This document shows positions 26,001 to 34,186 of a DNA stretch of 47,980 nt, one piece after another. The first letter of the stretch is position 1; every line of letters begins with the position of its first letter. The notes beneath the pieces are model-generated. The model made no database searches, had not been told where the DNA came from, and worked only from the letters and a program-made list of their open reading frames with translations. The position numbers and the translations under genes were made by a program. Origin of the DNA: Cytobacillus sp. NCCP-133 (GTDB lineage Bacteria; Bacillota; Bacilli; Bacillales; Cytobacillaceae); contig NZ_BRVM01000023.1 of NCBI RefSeq assembly GCF_026011715.1, positions 1 to 47,980 on the forward strand, given 5' to 3'.

Positions 26001-27123
26001 ACCAGATACAGGAGCAGCCAATACCAGACAGATTGAAGATATCTCCATTTCTAGTGTTTTATTTAATTATGTCCATGCAAATTGGCATTGGGGTTCTTGG
26101 CTATCAGAGAGTCATCGCAAAGGATGCAGGCTATGATGCCTGAATTTCCATCCTGTTTGCCGGGGGATGCATACATGTCATCATTTGGATGATTTATAAA
26201 ATTGCCGAAACGGTTGATGGTGATTTTGTGACAGCCCATAAGTACCTTACAGGCAATTTGATCGGCAAAGCAATCAGCTCCATTTTCATAGGCTACTTTT
26301 TTTGTACGTCTTAGCTATAGTACGAACATTTATCGAGGTCATTCAAGTGTGGATGTTTCCGGAGCTTAGCACTTTCTGGTTCTCCTTTGGATTCATGATG
26401 CTTTGTACTTATATCATTTTTGGAGGGCTCAGAACGGTAGTGGGTATAGCCTTTTTCGGCCTAATATTGCCGGCTTATCTTCTTCTGACATTTGGCTGGG
26501 CCATTAAATTCTCAAATTTCTATAATCTCCTCCCAATTTGGGATCATTCAGTTAAGGAACTTCTCATAGGTTCCTACAATATGTCGCTTACCTTCATCGG
26601 TTTTGAGATTATTCTGTTTTTTTACCCTTTTATAAAAGAACCAAAGAAATCCAAAAAGTGGGCTCACCTTGCTGTATTAACCACTACCTTGATATATACT
26701 ATTTTAGCAGTCATTACGTTTGCCTATTATTCGGAAGATCAGCTTGCTATACAGGTCTGGCCCACTCTGACCATGTGGAAAATTGTTGAAATGCCTTTTG
26801 TGGAACGTTTCGAATATATAGGAATTGCAAACTGGAACTTAATTATGCTTCCGAATGTATGTATTGCCATTTGGATTTGTTCTAGACTTATCAAAAGAAT
26901 CTTTAATATTAGACAAAAAATCGGAGTGTTTTTTGTTATCAGTGCTTTATTATTATTGATTAACTTTATTAATACGCGCCAAGAGATTAGTCTGCTTAAT
27001 GACTATTTTGGGAAAATAGGGTTTGGCTTTACATTCATTTATATCCCCTTGCTCTTTGCCGCCATCATGATTGCCAAAAGGGTAAAAAAGAAGATGAAAA
27101 AGAAATCAAAAGGCTTATCTTAA
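25997..27123 (+). pseudogene. GerAB-type spore germination permease, broken
   Basis: From a GTG at 25997 the frame reads ISPFLVFYLIMSMQIGIGVL, then GYQRVIAKDAGYDA, and meets an in-frame TGA at 26141-26143, probably a Trp codon. It resumes ISILFAGGCIHVIIWMIYK and continues to 26296. There a run of seven Ts (probably eight originally) shifts the frame. The second part (MFPELSTFWFSFGFMMLCTY, FIGFEIILFFYPFIKEPKKS) runs to 27123. Together this is a full-length (about 370 aa) amino acid-permease-like GerAB with ten helices. The two independent lesions argue for real decay of the receptor. Confidence 0.85.
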
Positions 27124-27239
27124 TGTGTACGGTTCTGCTGCTTGCCGGATGTGTGGAAAAGGAGATAATTGATGATACCAATATTGAAGTAGCCGTTGGA
27201 AATGTTTATAACATGAAAGCTAATGATTACAACAGTTAA
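27123..27239 (+). pseudogene. GerAC-type lipoprotein, 5' fragment
   Basis: ATG overlaps the GerAB stop (TAATG). The 38-codon frame starts MCTVLLLAGCVEKEIIDDTN, with a lipobox LLAGC and the C-x-x-x-x-E-I-x-D start seen in GerAC proteins. The remaining roughly 330 residues are absent. The DUF817 gene follows immediately on the other strand. With the two preceding remnants this completes a dead A-B-C operon. Confidence 0.7.
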
Positions 27240-28063
27240 ATAAATTGACTAGCATCTACCTTAGTGGTATTTCTCCCCTTAACCTGCTTTAACGTCGCTA
27301 CGATCAAAAAACTGACAATCACTAATAATAGCCATGAACTCACCTTTCCAAGATGAACGAGACTCCATGCTTCAGCTTGGTTTGGGTATTCCCATGCTCT
27401 AAAATACGTTGCGATATTTTCGGCTATCCAGATAAAAAATCCGATGAGCAGAAACGAAAGTGCGAGCGGCATACGGTAACGCGTCCCGCCTACTTCATAT
27501 ACAGCCCATGATTGCCAAAAGACAATGATAACAAGTCCGGAAAGCCACCAGCGGACATCCATCCAAAAATGGTGGGTGAAGAAATTCAAATAAATTGAAG
27601 CAGCAAGCGGTACAACCACCAAAAACGGCGGCCACTTGACCAGTTCCACTTTTAGCCTCCTCCACGCCTGGCAAAGATAACTTGCTACACTGGCGTACAT
27701 GAATCCGCTATACAAAGGGACGCCAAAAACTTTGGAGTACCCCTCTTCTGGGTAAGCCCAGGAACCCATATGTACTTTAAATAGTTCGAGGGCAAGACCA
27801 ATCACGTGGAACAATGTGATGACCTTTAGTTCATCCTTTGTTTCAAGCCCCAAGCGCACCATCATCCACTGCATGAGAAGACAAATGATCAGCAGCCAGT
27901 CATATCGAGGCAGAAAAGGAAGCGGCAAGAATTGGGTTAATGCCAAGGAAGCAAAAATAGCGACAGGAAACAAGCATGATAGGGCCTGCTCCCACCCAAA
28001 ACGAACAAGCTGCTTGAGTGCTCTTATGGTTTGTCCCTCTGTCTTATGAATGGCTGTATTCAT
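27236..28063 (-). CDS. DUF817 family membrane protein (YoaT-like)
   Basis: A 275-residue polytopic membrane protein (about eight helices) of the DUF817 family. Signature segments are FGWEQALSCLFPVAIFASLA, LFKVHMGSWAYPEEGYSKVF, VPLYSGFMYASVASYLCQAW and ENIATYFRAWEYPNQAEAWS. The paired W-A/E-Y-P motifs with His and Asp are typical. Function unknown. It follows the HTH and DUF2975 genes on the same strand. I recall the same trio as yoaS-yozG-yoaT in B. subtilis. AGGAGAG lies just before the ATG. Confidence 0.88.
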   Translation of the reverse strand: MNTAIHKTEGQTIRALKQLVRFGWEQALSCLFPVAIFASLALTQFLPLPFLPRYDWLLIICLLMQWMMVRLGLETKDELKVITLFHVIGLALELFKVHMGSWAYPEEGYSKVFGVPLYSGFMYASVASYLCQAWRRLKVELVKWPPFLVVVPLAASIYLNFFTHHFWMDVRWWLSGLVIIVFWQSWAVYEVGGTRYRMPLALSFLLIGFFIWIAENIATYFRAWEYPNQAEAWSLVHLGKVSSWLLLVIVSFLIVATLKQVKGRNTTKVDASQFI

Positions 28064-28128
28064 GTATAACTCTCCTTTTTTTAATATAGGAAAAGGAAAT
28101 TTCTCTTTTTTTCAATGTCCAACCTGCT

Positions 28129-28353
28129 CTAGTTATCTTTGGTGCCGTCAACGCTGCGGTATTCTAAAATATCTCCCGGCTGACAGTCCAATGCTTTGCA
28201 GATCCCTTCTAAAGTTGAAAACCTTATGGCTTTTGCCTTTCCATTTTTCAATATCGAAAGGTTTGCCATTGTGATCCCAACTCTCTCTGAAAGCTCTGTC
28301 ACGCTCATTTTCCTTTTAGCCATCATCACATCAATATTGATTATAATTGCCAT
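28129..28353 (-). CDS. Small Cro/C1-type HTH regulator (YozG-like)
   Basis: A 74-residue single-domain helix-turn-helix protein. VMMAKRKMSVTELSERVGIT, then MANLSILKNGKAKAIRFSTL and EGICKALDCQPGDILEY are the five-helix XRE fold, with the recognition helix around ANLSILKNGK. The ATG at 28353 follows GAGGTG by 6 nt; an ATG three codons earlier lies inside the site. It overlaps the end of the DUF2975 gene's ribosomal region, so they are co-translated. Such DUF2975-HTH pairs resemble small autoregulatory modules. The likely target is its own operon. Confidence 0.9.
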   Translation of the reverse strand: MAIIINIDVMMAKRKMSVTELSERVGITMANLSILKNGKAKAIRFSTLEGICKALDCQPGDILEYRSVDGTKDN

Positions 28354-28363
28354 TGTATTCACC

Positions 28364-28846
28364 TCAGACCGTTAAGTCATTTTCTGATTTAAAATCGATT
28401 GCTTCTTGTAAAAGTTTTTGAAGGACAGCCGCAAAGACTGCAATTACCATCGAAGCAAACGGAACAACCAATCCGACGAAGATTACACCTGGGGCATCGT
28501 CCATTTCTGCAAACAGATAGAACATCGGCAGGACCAATACATGCAGAATGCTGATCGAAATAGCACAGTATTTGATATTCTTTAAAGCCTTTACAGATAA
28601 ATTGGAGAAAGCTTCATTTTTGTCAATATAGCGCAAGAGTTTGAAAGCCTGAAATAATGCAAAGTAAAACGGGATCGCCGATGCATAAAAAATGATGGAA
28701 ACGAGATATTTTATAACAGCGAACTCCGGAAGCAATTCTGCTGAAACATTCCCTAACTCAGGCACCAAAAAGATGCACAATGCAAGAACCGGGATTCCAA
28801 TCAGAATGACTGCTATCTTTAAAAAGAATGTTGTTCCTTTTTTCAT
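28364..28846 (-). CDS. DUF2975 family membrane protein (YoaS-like)
   Basis: About 160 residues with four membrane helices (FLKIAVILIGIPVLALCIFL; IKYLVSIIFYASAIPFYFAL; AISISILHVLVLPMFYLFA; VGLVVPFASMVIAVFAAVLQ). The end (LLQEAIDFKSENDLTV) is the DUF2975 C-terminal motif. The ATG at 28846 was chosen because GAGGTG lies 6 nt upstream. An in-frame ATG 20 codons earlier lacks a site. It is the first gene of the DUF2975-HTH-DUF817 unit. DUF2975 proteins are thought to work with their HTH partner, possibly as a membrane-tethered signal module; this is inference. Confidence 0.87.
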   Translation of the reverse strand: MKKGTTFFLKIAVILIGIPVLALCIFLVPELGNVSAELLPEFAVIKYLVSIIFYASAIPFYFALFQAFKLLRYIDKNEAFSNLSVKALKNIKYCAISISILHVLVLPMFYLFAEMDDAPGVIFVGLVVPFASMVIAVFAAVLQKLLQEAIDFKSENDLTV

Positions 28847-28969
28847 AAAAAGCACCTCACTATTTAATTTCAATTTGAATTTACCATGGTTTTTATCGTT
28901 TTTCAATAAAAAAATACTGTTTTTAATTATATTTTTATTGAAATATGTATTTTAATCGTTTTAGACAAA

Positions 28970-29002
28970 AGAAAAAAGCATTCCTCATAATGAGAAATGC
29001 CT
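28970..29002 (-). terminator. Rho-independent terminator
   Basis: AGGCATTTCTCAT pairs with ATGAGGAATGCTT on the minus strand and is followed by TTTTTTC. It ends the 29010 gene. Confidence 0.8.
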
Positions 29003-29009
29003 AAATTAT

Positions 29010-29456
29010 CTAGTATTGATGCAAACTTGTTTCTGTCGAAACTGCTTTTTTAATCATTGCAGCATCCTTTTCTTGAGCATTAGGTACAAAGAATTCCGTC
29101 CCCCAATGACCAGAATGACACACAGGTACTTTATCGTGAATCAAATCCACCGTAAACCACTTGAAATTGTTGTTGTCATCCAAATATTGATTCAATAGAT
29201 AACCTGTAAGAGCTGAGTTTATTTCCCCTTTAAATATGGTGATATCCTGCATTTCAATCTTATTTATATTAAGGCATTTGATCTCTTCAACAACCTTATT
29301 TTCTTCATTCCAACAATGAAATTCAATCGTGTCTGCTTTTGATAAAAAATAATTTATTAATGGCATCCAATAATCATATTGATCATTGATTGGTTTAGGA
29401 AAAGCTGAATTAATACTTGTATAAGCAGGTATATGAAAAACTAAATTTCTTCCCAT
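29010..29456 (-). CDS. Hypothetical protein (148 aa)
   Basis: A soluble acidic protein starting MGRNLVFHIPAYTSINSAFP. Features are a central WNEENKVVEEIKCLNINKIE, a beta-rich FKWFTVDLIHDKVPVCHSGH segment and an Ala/Lys-rich end (AQEKDAAMIKKAVSTETSL). GAGGG lies about 6 nt before the ATG at 29456. It is monocistronic with its own terminator. No domain recognised. The pattern looks like a small immunity-like or stress protein, but nothing in the sequence proves that. Confidence 0.65.
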   Translation of the reverse strand: MGRNLVFHIPAYTSINSAFPKPINDQYDYWMPLINYFLSKADTIEFHCWNEENKVVEEIKCLNINKIEMQDITIFKGEINSALTGYLLNQYLDDNNNFKWFTVDLIHDKVPVCHSGHWGTEFFVPNAQEKDAAMIKKAVSTETSLHQY

Positions 29457-29711
29457 AACATCCCTCATTCCTAACTACTTACTTTTTTATTATATTGTGC
29501 TGTTCCATTAAACTTCTACTTTATATCCACTTTAGATCAAAAACATCATCTTTACGAAATAAACAGTAAAGTTGAAGAGAACATGGAAGTAGTTTGACTC
29601 TTTGGGATATGCCCTCCACCACTAATCTATTTAATATTTTCTCCCCTTTTACTGTACCCGTTAACATTTTTGCAGGATTTCTTAATACACTTCTTTTAGA
29701 GGTGATAAAAA

Positions 29712-30149
29712 GTGCCAAGAGTACAATATACCGACAGAGACGTTGCATTAATGGCAAGGATGATGAGGCAGAAGCCGAAGGTGAAGGAAAACTCGGGATG
29801 CTGATGGTTGGAAATGTAATTGTCAATCGCCGAAAAGCGAATTGTCTCGATTTTGAAGGTTTAAGGACCATACCGCAAGTGATTTTTCAAGTACAAGGAG
29901 GAAATTATTCTTTTGAAGCTGTGCAGAAAGGGAATGTTTTTTATAACAGGGCAAGAAGTGTAGGAAAAAGATTGGCCAAACAAACCTTAGACTATTGGAG
30001 AGCATCCTTCCAAGTTTGCTCTATGGTATTTTAATCCATATGCTCCATGTCCGCCTACATGGTACGATCAGCCTTTTTCAGGACAATTTAAACTGCATTG
30101 TTATTATGAACCAAAGGCTAATACATGTGAAGGTGCTTATACGTGGTAA
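29712..30149 (+). pseudogene. Spore cell wall hydrolase CwlJ, frameshifted copy
   Basis: This copy is colinear with the intact gene at 36135. It has lost one G in the GATGAGGG run (near 29767) and two bases at TGGAGACAGC (near 30000), so the frame breaks near residue 19 and again near residue 97. One further change turns Ser to Arg near the start (CCGACAGAGAC against CCGACAGTGAC). The start GTG and the AGAGGTGAT site are unchanged. The product would lack the N-terminal catalytic part, so it is presumably inactive. Confidence 0.92.
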
Positions 30150-30154
30150 CAGCG

Positions 30155-30178
30155 GCCCTCGCGCAATGCGAGGGTTTT
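30155..30178 (+). terminator. Terminator of cwlJ copy A
   Basis: CCCTCGC, loop GCAAT, GCGAGGG, then TTTTTGAG. The stem is perfect here, while in copy B one pair is changed to a G-T wobble. Confidence 0.85.
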
Positions 30179-30328
30179 TGAGCTTTAAGTCTTCTTCACT
30201 CAAAGTAATATTCGTTTAAAGAAGAGAAGGAATTGTATACAAAAACATGGGATGTAAATTTTATTCCCCCCTGCTTTAAGAGAGCAATCCGAAAAAAAGG
30301 AGAAGCAGCTACTCCTTTTCCAAGAATA

Positions 30329-30514
30329 TCAGTTTCTCGGATCTACGTAATCCGGATAATCCGTTATGAGATTGAGAGGGGGGAAAGCCGGGTGAAACTG
30401 TAGCGCTTCGGGCTGATTTTTAAAGGAAAGCTCTGGATTCTGATGTAAATAACTGCGTATTGCGATCATCTCATCTTTTCGTTCTTCCAGCACATTCAGC
30501 AATTCATCCATCAT
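30329..30514 (-). pseudogene. M20 amidohydrolase, N-terminal fragment
   Basis: From ATG 30514 (AGGAG 9 nt upstream) the frame reads MDELLNVLEERKDEMIAIRS, then YLHQNPELSFKNQPEA, the start of an M20-type N-acyl-amino-acid amidohydrolase (R-x-x-LHQNPELSF). After about 38 residues it changes to an unrelated tail (HPAFPPLNLITDYPDYVDPR) and stops. All metal-binding residues of the family are missing. This is a deletion remnant, with the tail either read from other sequence or from a second gene's C-terminus. Confidence 0.65.
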
Positions 30515-30585
30515 CAAGAACATCTCCTAACTTGCCCTGTCATTCTGCTAAAATATTCATGCAAAGTTGTCCTTTACCTAATACT

Positions 30586-30635
30586 AAAAAAGAAGGAGAG
30601 CATTGTGCAGATCAATTGCTCTCCTTCTTCTTTAT
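30586..30635. terminator. Bidirectional terminator hairpin
   Basis: AAAAAGAAGGAGAGCA pairs with TGCTCTCCTTCTTC around a 12-nt loop. A-run and T-rich tail make it usable on both strands. Confidence 0.8.
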
Positions 30636-30689
30636 AACTCCATATGTAATACAAGACTGGGACTATAAAACTCACCACATTCAGGCGGC

Positions 30690-31073
30690 TTGTTCTTAAT
30701 TGTCCTTGTGTGCGGGAATGATGGTCCTGACCATTTTGATGAATATCAAACCAGTCAGGCCAGCCCCTTTTATATCACAAATAATGAAGGCTGCAGCTAC
30801 CAGGCCATGTTTGAAAAATATCTTTTAAAGCATGGCATCCAGCATTTTCAGACGATGGAGCTATGGAGTATAGAGGCTATCAAGAAGGTGGTCATGAGCG
30901 GCCCTGGATTTTGAGCATTACCTTATATCACGGTTAAAGAAAAAGCAGAGAGCGGCAAGTTAAAAATCTTAGCCCATTCAGAAGAATTCGAGCCCTTTTA
31001 TTCTCACATGTCCATCGAGAAGAAAAAATGGATATCCCTAGCAATAGAGGCTTTTAGAGATCATGTTTTATAA
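30690..31073 (+). pseudogene. LysR-family regulator, C-terminal remnant with nonsense codon
   Basis: The frame contains the second half of a LysR substrate-binding domain: FYITNNEGCSYQAMFEKYLL, HGIQHFQTMELWSIEAIKK and VVMSGPGF. An in-frame TGA then falls at 30912-30914. It resumes ALPYITVKEKAESGKLKI and runs to EAFRDHVL at a TAA (31071). The DNA-binding N-terminus (about 190 residues) is missing. This is a truncated and mutated gene. Nearby PhzF fragments may come from its former target operon (inference). Confidence 0.8.
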
Positions 31074-31160
31074 TTAGCAGGTGAAATGGAGAATGATAGC
31101 CCTGTTCAAAGACAAAGATAGACTTAGCTCCTTTACGCTGAAAACATAATAAACCCCAAT

Positions 31161-31178
31161 GGCGGCTTTAAAGCCGCC
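31161..31178. repeat. Perfect 18-bp palindrome
   Basis: GGCGGCTTTAAAGCCGCC, a fully self-complementary sequence between the LysR remnant and the IS110 region. It may be a terminator core without a T-run, or mark the IS boundary. Confidence 0.6.
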
Positions 31179-31433
31179 ACCATCTACAATGAAAAAAATT
31201 CATCTCCTTCCCCAAAAGAAGTCTAACCCACAAAACCACTGTCCATAATGATCGTACAATACAACCAGGCTGAATGCTTTTTTGGTGGGTCTTCCACGAA
31301 GATACCCTGTATAAGAAACTGGTTGTGACAGTATTGAAGAACCATTTACTGTACGAATAGTACGTATACAAAATTTTTGCATCATTTCTACTGTCACCTG
31401 TATTGTTAATTTATTTTTTGAGGTGATTCTCCT
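31179..31433 (+). other. Non-coding leader of IS110-type element, bridge-RNA candidate region
   Basis: About 250 nt between the LysR remnant and the transposase start without an ORF in frame. IS110-group elements encode a structured bridge RNA in the non-coding end upstream of the recombinase. Segments such as AACCACTGTCC and ACTGGTTGTGACAGT look partly complementary, so folding is possible. The exact ends of the element cannot be read, because IS110 elements lack clear terminal repeats. Confidence 0.35.
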
Positions 31434-32586
31434 ATGGAAGCGATGATTGAACGGTGTGCAGGCCTAGATGTACACCAAGAAACGGTGGTAGCTTGTGTAT
31501 TATTTGGACGATTAGACAGAAAGCCAGAAAAAACAATTGAAACGTTTGAAACTACGACCACGGATTTATTGGCATTAAGTGATTGGTTATCTGAACGTGA
31601 GGTAACCGATGTGGTTATGGAAAGTACCGGGGTCTACTGGAAACCCGTATGGAATATCCTCGAAGACACTTTCCGATTAGTTCTTGCAAATGCACGACAC
31701 GTAAAAAATGTTCCAGGACGCAAAACCGATGTGAAAGATGCCGAATGGTTGGCGCAACTTTTACGATGCGGACTTATTGAGAGCACATTTGTCCCACCAG
31801 AGGATATTCGCGATTTACGCGATCTGACTCGCTATCGAAAAAAATTAATTCATCATCGTACCTCGGAGCGAAATCGCATTCACAAAATTCTTCAGGATGC
31901 CAACATCAAACTAACCTCGGTTCTATCAAATATTTTTGGTGTTTCAGGACGTAAGATTCTTGAGGCAATTATCAACGGTGAAAAAATTGAAACCAAACAG
32001 CTACACGAACTGGTGGATAAGTGAACAAAAGCAAGTATTGCAGAGATTGCAAGTGCCATCAATGGACGGATGCGCCGTCACCATCGTGATATGTTGAGTT
32101 ACCACTGGGATCATATGAATTATCTAGAAAAAACAATTGAAGAGTTGGAAGAACAAATTGACAATCTTCTGTCTCCATATCGTAAACAGGTAGAATTGCT
32201 AGACACCATCCCAGGTGTAAACAAGAACGCAGCCGCCACATTTATCGCCGAGATGGGAGTTGATATGTCTGTAGTTAAATCCTCCAAACATCTTGCTTCA
32301 TGGGCTGGCGTTTGTCCCGGAAACAACGAAAGCGCCGGTAAAAAAAACAAACAAAACCACACAAGGAAATAAAGCCTTGAAAACGATGGCTGTCGAATGC
32401 GTCCTGGCTACTTCAAGACAAAATAAGCGAATTTCGTCCCATAGGAAAAGGATTAGTAAACGTCAAGGAAAAATGAAAGGGCGCGTTGCTTCCGCCCATT
32501 TAATTTTAACAATCGCTTACAACATTTTAAAAACAGGTGAACCCTATCAAGAACTAGGACCAGATTACCTCGCAGAGGGCACTTGA
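31434..32586 (+). pseudogene. IS110-family transposase, disrupted
   Basis: A DEDD recombinase in three pieces. The N-terminal RuvC-like domain has CAGLDVHQETVVACVL, VVMESTGVYWKPVWNILE and RKTDVKDAEWLAQLLRCGLI. An in-frame TGA follows VDK at 32022-32024 (probably CGA before). The frame resumes TKASIAEIASAINGR and holds LLDTIPGVNKNAAATFIAEM, the C-terminal Tnp domain with SWAGVCPGNNESAGK. An A-run at about 32341 then shifts the frame to ALKTMAVECVLATSRQ and ends YQELGPDYLAEGT. AGGTGATTCTCCT precedes the ATG. With two lesions the element cannot move itself, though it might be mobilised in trans. Confidence 0.9.
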
Positions 32587-32690
32587 CTCCTGCGGGAGGA
32601 GTGGGACAAGTGAGACCCCACAGGCGCGCCCAGGAGGCTCTCCGCCCGCCCCGCGGAAAGCAAGTGACTACAGCGGAAATAAACGGGCAA
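32581..32690. repeat. GC-rich dispersed Bacillaceae repeat
   Basis: GACTCCTGCGGGAGGAGTGG, then GAGACCCCACAGGCGC, GGAGGCTCTCCGCCCGCCCC and GCGGAAAGCAAGTGACT. It is far more GC-rich than the surroundings and strongly self-pairing. I recognise this sequence type from intergenic regions of many Bacillus genomes, from memory only. It begins at the stop of the IS110 transposase, so it may lie at or in the element's right end. Confidence 0.6.
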
Positions 32691-32734
32691 AATTCTTAGC
32701 AAAAACAACAATCAATGAAAAAAGATTTTATTAA

Positions 32735-32768
32735 AAAAGTGCCAGCTCCCTATGAACTGGCACTTTTC
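32735..32768. terminator. Terminator hairpin
   Basis: AAAAGTGCCAG pairs with CTGGCACTTTT around a 12-nt loop. It is bidirectional and lies between the IS110 region and the convergent zinc-finger remnant. Confidence 0.8.
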
Positions 32769-32774
32769 GTTATT

Positions 32775-33000
32775 TTAGCGCGACGCTTTTGACGGCTGGC
32801 ACACGTCACATTTGCGCTGGTGATTGTTTTTAAATTTCGTAAAGGTTTTTTCGATTTGGCTGCCGCATCACATTGAAATAGGAGCTTTTGTGAAAAACCG
32901 TGATATTCCGTTGTTAATAGCTTACTTTCCGAATTCTTCTCAACGAAATCTTTAATTTTACTGAATCTTTAATTTTACTGATTGTCCTTCGTTTATTCAT
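32775..33000 (-). pseudogene. Treble-clef/zinc-ribbon-like small protein, frameshifted
   Basis: From ATG 33000 (GGAGGTG site) the frame reads MNKRRTISKIKDSVKLK and then fails. A 17-bp tandem duplication (ATCTTTAATTTTACTGA twice on the plus strand) inserted here breaks the frame. Without it the protein continues KDFVEKNSESKLLTTEYHGF, then SQKLLFQC. One base is then missing before CGSQIEKTFTKFKNNHQRKC and DVCQPSKASR. The C-x-CG and CxxC pairs define a zinc site. The domain type occurs in phage and Bacillaceae accessory proteins. It is dead as given. Confidence 0.7.
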
Positions 33001-33020
33001 ACTCTTACACCTCCATCATT

Positions 33021-33131
33021 TTATTGATCAGCAGAGGCTTTTTTGGCATCCGCTCCATTATGAGCGGGATCGTAATGAAGGTCATCATTATGGCATGTTC
33101 TAGCAAACAATGAAACAAATCCTTTAAACAT
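33021..33131 (-). CDS. Small hydrophilic peptide (36 aa)
   Basis: A 36-codon frame starting MFKGFVSLFARTCHNDDLHY, then DPAHNGADAKKASADQ. GGAAGGA lies about 8 nt before the ATG. The start overlaps the last codons of the PhzF remnant in another frame, and the zinc-finger remnant begins 20 nt after its stop, so this looks like an old operon. The first ten residues are hydrophobic and the rest polar, with two His and two Asp pairs. Family unknown. Confidence 0.45.
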   Translation of the reverse strand: MFKGFVSLFARTCHNDDLHYDPAHNGADAKKASADQ

Positions 33132-33345
33132 ATATGTTTCCTTCCAAATAAGCAACTGCCTTACCGGATAATTTCACTTTATCGCCTATATCCTCACAAT
33201 AAAGCTTTCCGCCCCGTTCTGATAATTGCAGTGCCGTAAATTCAGTCTTATTTAAAACCTTCTTCCAATAAGGAACCAATGTGCAATGGGCAGAGCCAGT
33301 AACAGGGTCTTGCAGGGTCGTACATTTCTCCGGCTGCCATTTTCT
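33124..33345 (-). pseudogene. PhzF-family protein, C-terminal fragment
   Basis: An open frame without a start reads DPVTGSAHCTLVPYWKKVL, the conserved substrate-binding motif of PhzF-like isomerases, then LQLSERGGKLYCEDIGDKVK and LSGKAVAYLEGNIYV to a TAA. About 70 of some 290 residues remain. A PhzF N-terminal fragment lies on the same strand at 38068-38208. The middle of the gene is absent from the window. Confidence 0.8.
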
Positions 33346-33418
33346 CTTTTTCCGTTTTCATTTCTATGACATGCTTTCAAGAAGAATGCTCAAGTCTAAA
33401 CAGTGCACCTTGTCCCTC

Positions 33419-34126
33419 TTAACATCTGACATATTTCCGTTTAAACCCAATCCTCCCTTTATCAACTTCCTTTTGAATATTTTCTGATGCGCGCAGGAGA
33501 CTGCTTTTTTTCTTGTCCCGCTTCATTTCTACCGGGCCTATCGCTTTTGCGGTCTCTATTGCTTTTTCATGGAGCGGCAAATAAGATACACCCACGGTAT
33601 AAACAAAATTATTCATGGCGGATTTCGTGCGCTCCGGTGAATCGTGAATGGTATCTTTCACTTTATCAAGCATTTCGGCCAGCTTCTCTTCGGAAAATTC
33701 AGCGTCGGGCCGATTTCCAAGAAGCCAGCAGTAGCAGCTCCAGCCCCCTGACATCTTCAGCTCTTCCCCGCTTTCAATCCATTTATCTGCAACCTCTTGT
33801 GCGATATCAGTTTCAGACAATGTAACGGCCACAACATAATCGGACAGCATATAAAAATAGGCATCATCCATCCAGCGGTCAAAATCGGCCTCCGTCATCG
33901 CTTCAGGATCTGCTATGATGCCTGCAAAGTACATGGCATCGTAGTTCCCTGTAGCGTAAAGCTCCTCCGCCAAAGGCTGATTTCTTTTTATTTTTTTGGC
34001 GATTGGCTTCATGGCGCCTGTAGCCACGCCAAAAACCGGCTCATGTGCACCATTGGATATGTACATCTTTTTAGTCCGTTCCTTGCCGAGAGCTTCCAGC
34101 TCCTGCATAACCGTCTGTAAATCCAT
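33419..34126 (-). CDS. DNA alkylation repair protein (AlkD family)
   Basis: A 235-residue all-helical HEAT-repeat protein of the AlkD-type DNA alkylation repair family. These are glycosylases that remove N3- and N7-alkylated purines without base flipping in the best-studied members. Helical repeats can be seen: LQTVMQELEALGKERTKKMY, FGVATGAMKPIAKKIKRNQ, YDAMYFAGIIADPEAMTEAD and FDRWMDDAYFYMLSDYVVAV. The C-terminus is basic (KRDKKKSSLLRASE, RIGFKRKYVRC). The Trp/Asp pair needed for catalysis is not certain by eye. The ATG at 34126 follows AAGGGG. It is intact amid broken neighbours. Confidence 0.85.
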   Translation of the reverse strand: MDLQTVMQELEALGKERTKKMYISNGAHEPVFGVATGAMKPIAKKIKRNQPLAEELYATGNYDAMYFAGIIADPEAMTEADFDRWMDDAYFYMLSDYVVAVTLSETDIAQEVADKWIESGEELKMSGGWSCYCWLLGNRPDAEFSEEKLAEMLDKVKDTIHDSPERTKSAMNNFVYTVGVSYLPLHEKAIETAKAIGPVEMKRDKKKSSLLRASENIQKEVDKGRIGFKRKYVRC

Positions 34127-34186
34127 CGTTTACCCCTTCCTTCTGCTATAGAAATTGCACTCCAGATTTATATTAACCAATGCGCC

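Larger units (their letters stand above)
29658..30272 (+). repeat. Direct repeat copy A (cwlJ-containing, 615 bp)
   Basis: This segment matches 36081-36697 with only about five substitutions and three small indels. It runs from CCGTTAACATTTTTGCAGG to TTATTCCCCCCT and includes a whole cwlJ gene, its terminator and 3' flank. Homology stops abruptly at both ends. Confidence 0.95.

Noticed and set aside
25997..26143. Second selenoprotein (TGA in GerAB)
   Set aside because: TGA falls where Trp is expected in a membrane helix region. No SECIS-like hairpin follows and another lesion lies downstream.
30690..31073. Selenocysteine at the LysR TGA
   Set aside because: The gene is truncated, LysR proteins have no Sec at this place, and no hairpin follows.
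33281..33487. Plus-strand ORF over the PhzF remnant
   Set aside because: Antisense to recognisable PhzF and AlkD coding sequence; no ribosome site.
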